Shown one piece after another: positions 33,101 to 40,364 of a stretch of DNA of 64,000 bases. Made by a program: the position numbers and the translations under genes. Under the pieces are notes generated by a model. That model was not told the origin of the DNA. It saw nothing but the letters and a program-made list of their open reading frames with translations, and ran no database searches. The DNA lies in the NCBI GenBank assembly GCA_964474905.1, contig CAYYUP010000022.1:1-64000 (forward strand). Reading direction: 5' to 3'. The first letter of the stretch is position 1. Each line of letters opens with the position of its first letter. Source of the stretch: JADJRG01 sp964474905. GTDB lineage: Bacteria > Myxococcota_A > Polyangia > Nannocystales > Nannocystaceae.

Positions 33101-35300
33101 CGGCGACCTCGAGAGGTCCTACCAAACGACCTTAGTCAACGGCGACTTCCTCCACACATCCTTCGCCTGCAGCCATCTCCTGCTCAATAAAATCGTCCTC
33201 GGCTTTCCCTTGGATCGCCTCGCCGTCGACGCCGACAAATACCTCGCTCTGATGCAGCTGACCAAGGTCAGCTCGGCCGCCGCTTCCCAGCGGATCACCC
33301 GTCAGCTGATCGCAGCCCTGCGCGGGCATACGCGCGACCTCACCGACCTGAGCGACGACACCTTTGACGAGGAATCCTTCGTCCGCGGCACCCTCTGTGA
33401 CACCCCCTTCGCCTCCGGCTGGCACCTCGCCTGCAAGCTTCTCTTGGCGCTGATGTACCACCGGGAGAGTGGCCTGGCGGTGCTCATCTCGGCCGCCCGT
33501 ACGCACCCGATCCAGCGCTCGGGCATGCTGCTGCGCGACCTTTTGGTATTTTATTCGGCGCTCGCGGCTGCGCTCATCGGTGATTTTGATCCCGACGACG
33601 AAAACGACACCATCATCGCCGGCCAGGTGCATCTCCAGGCCCGCATGGACATCTGCGCCAAGACCTTCGAGCATATGTACGATTTGGTCGCTGCCGAGCG
33701 TCACCGCCTAAATGGTGAGCACAGCGAGGCGCTCGACGCCTATGACCGGGCGATCGCCGGCGCCGAGGAGCAGGGTTTTCTGCCGCATGCAGCCCTCTCT
33801 CACGAGTTTGCCGGACATTTTCATGCCGCCGCCAATCGATCGACGCTCGCCCGCATGCATCTTCACAGCGCCCGGCGGATCTACCTGCGATGGGGTGCTC
33901 TCGCCAAAGCCGACCGCCTGGGTCGCCTCCTGGGAGAACACAGCATCCAGCCCTCGGAGAGCAGTACCCAGCCCCGAGCCAGCAGTGCTCCGCAAAGCAG
34001 CACCAGCCGATCGACCAGTGATCGAGTCGACTTAGGCAGTGTGCTCAAGGCATCGCACGCCTTCTCCTCGCTCGTCGGTCTTGACGAACTCGTCGAGACA
34101 ATCCTGGTGATCGTCGTCGAAAATGCCGGAGCCGAGCGTGGAGTGCTGCTTCTCGAGAAAGACGACGGCATCCGAGTGATGGCAGACTACGCTCCGGACG
34201 GCCGTAGCGGACTCGCGAAGATCGGCGAGGAACTCTGCGCGAGCCCTGGAGTGCCGGGTGTTCTGCTGCGCGAGGTAATGGTCAGCGGCACGCCGCGGGT
34301 CTATGCAAACGCGGCGCTGATGAGCGACGCTCGCCGCGATGCCTACATCCGCCAGCGCTCCCCACGATCGCTGGTCTGCCTACCGATCACCCATCAAGGG
34401 GTTACCCTTGGGGCGCTCTATCTCGAGAATAATCTCGTCACCGGCGCCTTTACACGACAGCGTCTCGAGGTTCTCCAAATCCTGGTGACAGAGGTGGCGA
34501 TCGCCCTCGAGAACGCCCGGCACTACACCCAAGTGCGCCGAGCTCAAGCGGCTGCAGAGGCCGCCAACCAGGCCAAGAGCACGTTCCTCGCCAACATGAG
34601 TCACGAGCTGCGCACACCGCTGAACGCGATCATCGGCTACAGCGAACTCTTGCACGAAGAGGCCGAAGAGGCCCAAGAAATCCGCCTCGCCGATGACCTG
34701 AAAAAGATCAGGCGCTCCGCTCGTCACCTCCTGCACATCATTACCGACATCCTCGACATCTCAAAGATCGAAGCTGGTCGCCTGGAGGTCGCGCTCGAGC
34801 CCATCGAGGTCGCCCCCCTCGTGAATGAACTCGCGGCGCTCATTCAGCCCGACGTGCGTCGCGGTTGCAATCACCTGGTTGTGCACATTGAGAGCAGCCT
34901 GCCGACGCTGCATTGCGATCCGACCAAGCTCCGCCAGATCATCCTCAACATCCTCGCAAACGCGACCAAATTCACGACCGATGGCACCATCGAACTCGAC
35001 GTGCACCGCCGAGATGCGACCTTCCTCGAGATTCAGATCAGTGACACAGGTGTCGGCATCGAGACCGACGATCTCGTGCGGATCTTTGACGCCTTCCAAC
35101 AGGTTGACGACACCCCGACCCGCAAACACGGCGGAACCGGCCTCGGCCTCGCGATCTCCCGTCGCCTAGCCCGCCTGCTCGGAGGCGATATCACGGTCAG
35201 CAGCGAGGTCGGCGTCGGCTCCCGCTTTGTCATTCTCCTGCCCTACAAAAAGAGCGACGGACCTGGGCCCGTCGCTCTTGATCTGCACAGACGCCCCTAG
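30141..35300 (+). CDS. Trifunctional Ser/Thr kinase, AAA ATPase and GAF-histidine kinase fusion
   Basis: 1719-aa cytoplasmic signalling protein. Hanks kinase at about 7-270: Lys36, HCDIKPSN (125-132, HRD replaced by HCD with catalytic Asp kept), DLS at 146-148 in place of DFG, APEQ at 171-174. AAA_16/Orc1-like ATPase from about 285: Walker A position REGIGRTT (318-325), where the lysine is Arg323, and Walker B-like LVLIVDDL. A long TPR-like helical region follows to about 1270. GAF domain at about 1296-1460. HisKA with NMSHELRTP (His1488) and HATPase with DTGVGIE and GGTGLGLAIS. No receiver domain. The modified kinase and Walker motifs suggest the first two modules may be weakened or regulatory. 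Stop codon overlaps the convergent gene. Confidence 0.93.
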   Translation: MAAPPGYTLGDTLHSGSRSTVYRATRHRDGRQVILKVACEQPPSPSVVADYRREHRLSASVEGEHLTRVHTLIEAHGLVALVLDDYSGIPLSEVEPLPLPLPEFYEVARGLIAAVAELHSQQVIHCDIKPSNALIEPVSRAVKLTDLSLALTFEEATLRPPALAGTLAYMAPEQTGRIARGVDHRSDLYALGITLYELLAGHPPFADRDAAEIIHAHLAQHPEPLHRLGVPAPLSAIIDKLLAKEPDNRYQSAYGLRCDLERASRSRDTIFALATDDHRARLDLTPRLYGREQPLQELRQALEAASAGGAQILMIRAREGIGRTTFLDAFASEAARSGAVIVRGGFDAYQRDVPFAALLGALDMLCDHLENLDPARRRGQLSRLDQHLGPSLSAVIEVLPRLRAFFPIPPEIQSETPKTAQNRLQIALERLLQAFAAVDSPLVLIVDDLQASDQATLQLLQSLLSDPDSDHILVIASAHENDDPLSKDNVLLTTLQQALAKPTPTPSGRVQAADPHPKIRTITLAALSCEEVTSLLSDALVTPPEDLRPLARILHKATGGVPFQLQHLLRHLVRSGALSFDHLRGAWRWSATDLQAAIADNRGELSTASLAEMPPSMIHRLRIAACIGMSFAVAMVAELADETTEGTTRILLPALRRGILLPQSGRELRFAHERIRRAIYIDIPEASLPDLRLRIGRSLLANSASLGTEDSVLLAAVDHIDAGRAALATLDERDELAELNLRAGRRAKLASAYDIAMNYLRTSFELLGPEPWERTPALTFSCALELAECEHLANWRERSAATFTRLIEHARDPVDRARITSARVSLLIADGNNEGAIKVGVEMLHGLSRDLSTAEDDDPDPIQERDPLEILRETTRTEFLLDAALGPLLAHLIVAASLSQPDLFERLARVLLPDDDSNDAAPTHARTWACYVYAHHCATDSKRAADVKRWGDRAESYLDLLTEKADGHLLFARALLAHYRGPLRNAIGDLERSYQTTLVNGDFLHTSFACSHLLLNKIVLGFPLDRLAVDADKYLALMQLTKVSSAAASQRITRQLIAALRGHTRDLTDLSDDTFDEESFVRGTLCDTPFASGWHLACKLLLALMYHRESGLAVLISAARTHPIQRSGMLLRDLLVFYSALAAALIGDFDPDDENDTIIAGQVHLQARMDICAKTFEHMYDLVAAERHRLNGEHSEALDAYDRAIAGAEEQGFLPHAALSHEFAGHFHAAANRSTLARMHLHSARRIYLRWGALAKADRLGRLLGEHSIQPSESSTQPRASSAPQSSTSRSTSDRVDLGSVLKASHAFSSLVGLDELVETILVIVVENAGAERGVLLLEKDDGIRVMADYAPDGRSGLAKIGEELCASPGVPGVLLREVMVSGTPRVYANAALMSDARRDAYIRQRSPRSLVCLPITHQGVTLGALYLENNLVTGAFTRQRLEVLQILVTEVAIALENARHYTQVRRAQAAAEAANQAKSTFLANMSHELRTPLNAIIGYSELLHEEAEEAQEIRLADDLKKIRRSARHLLHIITDILDISKIEAGRLEVALEPIEVAPLVNELAALIQPDVRRGCNHLVVHIESSLPTLHCDPTKLRQIILNILANATKFTTDGTIELDVHRRDATFLEIQISDTGVGIETDDLVRIFDAFQQVDDTPTRKHGGTGLGLAISRRLARLLGGDITVSSEVGVGSRFVILLPYKKSDGPGPVALDLHRRP
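35245..35283 (-). terminator. Intrinsic terminator for the VIT/VWA gene, inside the opposite gene
   Basis: AAGAGCGACGG (35250-35260) and CCGTCGCTCTT (35269-35279) form an 11-bp stem with an 8-base loop. Read on the minus strand the stem is followed by TTTTTGT, the classic intrinsic pattern, 15-50 bases after the VIT/VWA stop. It lies within the last codons of the convergent kinase gene. On the plus strand no comparable T run follows. Confidence 0.75.
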
Positions 35301-38300
35301 GTCGCCGGTGGTGGCATCGGCGGCCGCGGACGCTCGATGACCGGAGGTGGCGGCGGTGGAACGGGCACCGGCACAGGCGGCGGTGTGTAGACCCCCGGTG
35401 GAGGTGGCGGCGGCGGCGTATAGATCCCGGCTCCTTTGCCTGTGGCCCCTGTGGCCAGCCGCGGCACGCTCATGTCGAGCTCTCGCAGCGGCCTCTCGAT
35501 CCGCCCGAGGTCGACGTAGGCGCTGTCCTTCATGATCACGAAGGGATTTTCGGCAAAGCGCAGGTTACCGGCGCCGTCATGCTCGATCACCTGAAGCTTG
35601 CCCATGCCGTAGCCCATCGGCCCCCGTGAGTAGTAGTGCGCCTGCAATACGTAGGGGAAGGCAGCCGCCTTACCCCAAACCGTGAAGCACTCGGGCCCGT
35701 AACCCGTGGTCACATCGGCGTAAAGCGAACCGCCGGAGCCGAGCGCTTTTTGGCTGAAGTAGGCGTGTCCGCCCTTGCCGTCGTAGATGTGAAAGTCGAC
35801 ATCATTCGCATCGGTCTCCCAGTTGAGCACAAAGCGCAGCGAGGGCTGAGTATCCGGGGTGACCCCCGCACGCGCGAGCTCTGCTTGGATCGCCAACGAG
35901 TCAGCTGGCTTTTGGGCCAGCCAGACGGCGGCGATGAGGCGCAGATCCTCCTGGAGAATCTGCGGGACCCCGCGAAAACGGCCCCAGGGATAATTGCCCT
36001 TGGAGCCCGCCAGTGCCGCTGCAAAGGCCTCTGCAGGCCGCCCCGCCTTGAGCAGTGCAAAGGCGTAGAGGCGGTGACTAGAGGGGTGATCCGAGCGCTG
36101 CGCCACCGCCTGCGCGAAGGTATCCACGGCCAACTCGAGGCCGACCGCTCCCAACGATTCGAGACGCTCCCCGGCCATCCGGCGGATGTCCGCGCGACCC
36201 GGAAAAAGATCGATGAGTGACCCGTAGGCCCGAGCTGCGAGCGCCCGATCGCCGCTCGCCTCTGCCGCTTCGCCGAGCGCGAGGATCGCCAGCTCATCGC
36301 CGGGATTCGCGTGCCGCCAGGACCAGGCTTCGGCGAGCGCTCCCGACATGTCCTTGGCCTCGATCTTCTTCATGACGATGGCGAAGCGGCCGTCGTAGGG
36401 ATCGGCGATCTTCGGCTTCTCCCAGGTCGGCGGTGGACCGACGACGATTGTGCCATCGAGCCGCGGCTGCGGTGGCGGCTGCGGTGGCGGTAACGGTCGT
36501 AAATCCGCGGGCTGTCTTGGCCGGCGACCGGTCAGCCGCTGACCGCGGAGGGCCTCGATCTCCGCATCCATCGTCTGAGGCGCCGGAGCACCGGAATTGC
36601 CGCCCAGTTGAGCGCCACTACCTGCCGACGCGCGCATTTTCTTAGGTTTTGATTTGGCCCTCGACGGGGCTTTCACCTGCGGGAGCCTCGGCGGTGCATC
36701 TGCGACCGCCATCGGCTCTGCCTCTGGAGGCGCCATCGCCCCGGTGGGGGCATTGCCCTGACCGAATCCGTCGGCTGCGACCGGAGCTGCGGCGATCCGA
36801 TCCATATCGCCCTTCCCGCCACCAGGGCGGATGCCATTGTCGGCTTTGTTCTCACCGGCGCTCTCTTCACGAATCGTCACCGTCGCCAGATCTTTGGACC
36901 TCCCGTTGCGGGCCGGAGCTCGCTCGCCCTTTGCCAGCTCGTCGCCATCGCCACCAAAGACCTGATCGAGGAAGGACGCCTCCTCCTCTTCGTCCACATC
37001 GTCGTCCTCGGCGATTTGAGCGTTGATCGTGGGCGTCGGCGCGCCGGCCTTGCCCGGCAGTTGGGTGCGATCGATCACCTCAATGCCGTTCGCGCCGACG
37101 ATCATGATCTCTGAGAGGCTGCGCCTATCGATGCCAAAGCGCTGGTAGTCCCACTCTGTCTCGAGGACCAGGAGCGCCGTGTAATCCGAGAGCACCCGGT
37201 ACTTCGTGGAGAGCTCGATGATCTGGTTGCGAAGACCCTGTTTCTTGGTTTCGTCACCGGCCGCCTCCTCGCTCATCATCGCCGTCAGGCGATCGATACT
37301 CGCCTTCACCCAGGCCCGCTCGAGCAGCGGCCGAGCGCTCTGCCCGAGTTGCACGTTGTGCACGTCCTCGCCCTTGTCACCGAGGCGGATCTGCATGCCC
37401 TTGTCGGCGGGTAGGTCGGCGAAGATCAGGAACGTATCGCCAGGCTGCACGGCATCGAGGCTCTGCGGCCAGACCCAAGTGGCGCCCGGCACCTCGACCT
37501 TGACGCCCGAGCGGGTCGCCCGAAGGATCCGTGATGCGACCAGGGTCGGTGCCTTGCCGGCGTCGGTGACAATGCCTGCATTTGGCAGGTCGGCGGTGGT
37601 CAGCTGGCGAAGCAGCATCGCGTCGCGGATGCCACCGTCGACGACCGCGTCGATCCGCTGGACGCCGGCCTTGCTGAGTTCGCTCGCCGCCTTGCGGATA
37701 TCCTCGCCCTCGCTGTCACCGGCGGTGACGATGCCATCACTGACGACGACCACCCTGGCATGACCGTTAGGGTGCTTTGCGACCCAGTCGAGGGCGCCAC
37801 TGAGGTCGGAGGCACCGAGCGCATCACGGCGAAGCAGTTCCTGCTGAGCGCCGCCGGTAAACGAACTCGCAGGGCCCGAGAAGACCTGGCTGACCTCCTG
37901 ATCAAAGGCCAATACCCGGAGGTCAAACTCGCCGTTTTGCTCGTGCAGCTGGGCGACGATTTGCCCGAGACGTGCGACCTGTCCCTTGAAATCGAGGGCC
38001 CGCGAGGCGCTGGTATCAAAGAGCAGGGTCATGCCCTTAAGCGGCTCCTGCGGTAGATCGACGACCGGTGCGACCCGAGCGACCGCCAGTCGATCAAAGC
38101 GCAGACCGACCTCTGTCGGCCGTTTGTCGATCCGAAGCTCCAAATCCTGCTGCGGTGTAAAGCGCTGCTTTTTCATGCGCAGGTGATGGGGACCGTCGCC
38201 CCGGGGCACGACCACATCGACGTCGAGATTTTGCAGCTCGGGCAGCCCGCGCAGCAGCAGCGTGTAGGGCTCGCCCATCGCCGGTAGCTCCTCGGAGTAC

Positions 38301-38842
38301 GAGACGATCAACTCTTTCACGCCGCGCGCCGGGATCGGGAAAACCCGGGCACTAAAGGTATTGCCGGCACCCTTCTCGAGCAGCGCGGGGTCTTGCTTGC
38401 GGTGGAGAAAATCCTCGTAGGCTCGGCGAGCCGCCTGCAGCTCGACAACCTCGGACTCCTGCCACCGATCACCGATCTTCATGGCGAAGCGAGAGATCGC
38501 AGCGCCGCTCGGCAGATTGATCTCGAAACGACCCTCGATTTGGCGATTCTCGGGGTTGCGAAAGGTCAGCTTGAGTTCCGTGTAGGCGAGCGGATCCTCG
38601 ACCACCGCCTTGACCTCGACGGCGATGATCTCGAGACCCGTACCGTCGCTCGCGGTCAGCGAGAAGGGAGAGACAATCTGCGGCTCTTCGGCTTGGGCGA
38701 CTGGCACAGCTCGCCACTCGAGGTGGCATTCTTCGCCATCATTTTGCTCAGCGGCGGAGCGCGGGTTCGGAGTACAGGCGAGAGTTGCGGCCGCAGCGAG
38801 GCAGAACGCGAGGGAGGCAGGCAAAAACGTACGCGTGGACAT
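35297..38842 (-). CDS. VIT/VWA-domain lipoprotein with DUF2135-like C-terminus
   Basis: 1181 aa. Lipoprotein signal ending in AATLAC (Cys23). A VIT domain (about 45-175; FRNPENRQIEGRFEINLP) precedes a VWA domain (about 268-430; LLFDTSASRAL carries the MIDAS DxSxS). The arrangement is like inter-alpha-trypsin inhibitor heavy chains. A Pro/Ala-rich low-complexity region (about 640-790) is followed by a TPR-like segment, then a DUF2135-like domain (WETDANDVDFHIYD; YADVTTGYGPECF), and finally a PPPPPPPGVYTPPPVPV tail. Such proteins are large surface or periplasmic interaction proteins in myxobacteria; partner unknown. Stop codons of this gene and the convergent kinase share the palindrome CTAG. 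Confidence 0.88.
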   Translation of the reverse strand: MSTRTFLPASLAFCLAAAATLACTPNPRSAAEQNDGEECHLEWRAVPVAQAEEPQIVSPFSLTASDGTGLEIIAVEVKAVVEDPLAYTELKLTFRNPENRQIEGRFEINLPSGAAISRFAMKIGDRWQESEVVELQAARRAYEDFLHRKQDPALLEKGAGNTFSARVFPIPARGVKELIVSYSEELPAMGEPYTLLLRGLPELQNLDVDVVVPRGDGPHHLRMKKQRFTPQQDLELRIDKRPTEVGLRFDRLAVARVAPVVDLPQEPLKGMTLLFDTSASRALDFKGQVARLGQIVAQLHEQNGEFDLRVLAFDQEVSQVFSGPASSFTGGAQQELLRRDALGASDLSGALDWVAKHPNGHARVVVVSDGIVTAGDSEGEDIRKAASELSKAGVQRIDAVVDGGIRDAMLLRQLTTADLPNAGIVTDAGKAPTLVASRILRATRSGVKVEVPGATWVWPQSLDAVQPGDTFLIFADLPADKGMQIRLGDKGEDVHNVQLGQSARPLLERAWVKASIDRLTAMMSEEAAGDETKKQGLRNQIIELSTKYRVLSDYTALLVLETEWDYQRFGIDRRSLSEIMIVGANGIEVIDRTQLPGKAGAPTPTINAQIAEDDDVDEEEEASFLDQVFGGDGDELAKGERAPARNGRSKDLATVTIREESAGENKADNGIRPGGGKGDMDRIAAAPVAADGFGQGNAPTGAMAPPEAEPMAVADAPPRLPQVKAPSRAKSKPKKMRASAGSGAQLGGNSGAPAPQTMDAEIEALRGQRLTGRRPRQPADLRPLPPPQPPPQPRLDGTIVVGPPPTWEKPKIADPYDGRFAIVMKKIEAKDMSGALAEAWSWRHANPGDELAILALGEAAEASGDRALAARAYGSLIDLFPGRADIRRMAGERLESLGAVGLELAVDTFAQAVAQRSDHPSSHRLYAFALLKAGRPAEAFAAALAGSKGNYPWGRFRGVPQILQEDLRLIAAVWLAQKPADSLAIQAELARAGVTPDTQPSLRFVLNWETDANDVDFHIYDGKGGHAYFSQKALGSGGSLYADVTTGYGPECFTVWGKAAAFPYVLQAHYYSRGPMGYGMGKLQVIEHDGAGNLRFAENPFVIMKDSAYVDLGRIERPLRELDMSVPRLATGATGKGAGIYTPPPPPPPGVYTPPPVPVPVPPPPPPVIERPRPPMPPPAT

Positions 38843-39110
38843 AGAGCTCCTAGCGTCGATCAGGGTACCGCTTGGTCCCTGTACCGACGGGTCGATTGCA
38901 ACGCAGGATCAAGGCGGTCGATCTACGCGCGCCCTGAACCACCGCATTGCTCGGCCCTAAACCTCGACCAAATAGACGATCTCTGGGATGCGCAGATGAG
39001 CGCGCCTGGGAGCCTTTAGATTGGAGACATCTGCCCTAAAACAATGTTCTAAAGCCTAATTAGCCCCCAACTGAGCTTTGGCCAGAGAGCGATCATGCTA
39101 ACGTGCCGCC
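38843..39110. promoter_or_regulatory. Divergent intergenic region
   Basis: 268 bp between the VIT/VWA gene (minus) and the SGNH hydrolase gene (plus). It must contain promoters for both. An AT-richer patch lies near 39030-39075. No repeat or defined site seen. Confidence 0.35.
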
Positions 39111-40364
39111 GTGCGTTTTACGTATTTTGTCTCCATTGGTCTCTGTCTCCCTTTGCTCGCTTGCCAGGGCGATGACACTGGGGACTCCGAAACCGCTGGC
39201 GCAAGTTCCAGCTCGAGCGACAGCGACGACAGCTCGACTTCGCAAACGAGCGACTCCGGCACGGCCTCGACGGGCGAGACCGATAGCAGCGGTACAGACA
39301 CGGCGACCGGTACCTCGACAACCTCGGGACCAACCACCGCACCGACGAGCGACACAAGTGCAGGCACCACCGACGGCACCACCGACGGCACCACCGGCTC
39401 GACCTCAAGCAGCAGCGGTGACCCCACGACCACCACGACCACCACAGGCGGTCTGATGGACGACTGCCTCCTCGAGGATTTCCTTAACGAGGACACCCTG
39501 AGCCTCGACTACGACCAGTACTCGCCGACCATCGGCAGCCACTGCAAGGGCACAAACCACCAAGAGATCACCGACATCGAGCGTGTCGTCTTCCTCGGCG
39601 ACTCGGTGACCGTCGGCACGCCGCCCACTCAGGGCAAAGACTACTACCGCTCCCGTCTCGCCGATATTTTTGTCGATCGCTTCGGTCTAGAGCCGCCCTC
39701 TGCGCTCTGGAAACAGGTCAATTTGATCGACGGCGTCGCCCTCCAACAGGAGTCCGGTGACTTCGCCAGCTGCTCCAAGTGGGGCGCCCGCGTCGATGAT
39801 TTTTTTGACAGCAAGCAGATCGCCGACTGCCTTCCACCTGACCTTTGGGACAAGCGCACCCTGGTCGTGATCACCATGGGCGGCAACGACCTGGCCTCGA
39901 TCGTCAAGCACGGCGCGATGGGCCAATCCTTCGACGATTCGCTCGCCGAGGCCGAGGCCGTGACCGATCTAATGCGCGAAGCGGTCGAGTACATCGCCGA
40001 TGACGACAAATTCCCCAATGGCGTATTCGTCGTCTTTGCCAACGTCTACGAGTACACCGACGGCACCGGCCTGGTCGCTTCGTGCGAGGCTGCAGGTCTC
40101 GACAACTGGGAGGATCCAAGCCAGCTCATCGATCTCCTGAGCGGCGTCAACGAGCGCTACATGGAGATCGCGGTCGACACCGGCACCGACATGATCTTCA
40201 TGCAAGAGAACTTCTGCGGTCACGGCTACCAGGCCGACAACCCCAATGGTCCCTGCTACCGCGGTCCCGATCAAAAGAACTTCTTCGATCTCACCTGCAT
40301 CCACCCGACGCCGAATGGACACGAGCTCATCGCCGAGCTCTTCACCGAGGTCGTCGACGAGTAG
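39111..40364 (+). CDS. SGNH/GDSL-type hydrolase lipoprotein
   Basis: 417 aa from a GTG start, which begins a lipoprotein signal ending in LPLLAC (Cys18). About 100 residues of Ser/Thr/Gly/Asp linker follow. The SGNH hydrolase domain starts near residue 145: FLGDSVTVG (Ser165 nucleophile), VITMGGNDLA (block III Gly/Asn), and a C-terminal catalytic pair in DLTCIHPTPNGHEL (Asp and His398). Esterase or lipase activity on lipids or acylated glycans is expected; substrate unknown. Conserved cysteines in the insertion loops may form disulfides. Overlaps the 3' end of the convergent TPR kinase gene by 23 bp. Confidence 0.87.
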   Translation: MRFTYFVSIGLCLPLLACQGDDTGDSETAGASSSSSDSDDSSTSQTSDSGTASTGETDSSGTDTATGTSTTSGPTTAPTSDTSAGTTDGTTDGTTGSTSSSSGDPTTTTTTTGGLMDDCLLEDFLNEDTLSLDYDQYSPTIGSHCKGTNHQEITDIERVVFLGDSVTVGTPPTQGKDYYRSRLADIFVDRFGLEPPSALWKQVNLIDGVALQQESGDFASCSKWGARVDDFFDSKQIADCLPPDLWDKRTLVVITMGGNDLASIVKHGAMGQSFDDSLAEAEAVTDLMREAVEYIADDDKFPNGVFVVFANVYEYTDGTGLVASCEAAGLDNWEDPSQLIDLLSGVNERYMEIAVDTGTDMIFMQENFCGHGYQADNPNGPCYRGPDQKNFFDLTCIHPTPNGHELIAELFTEVVDE

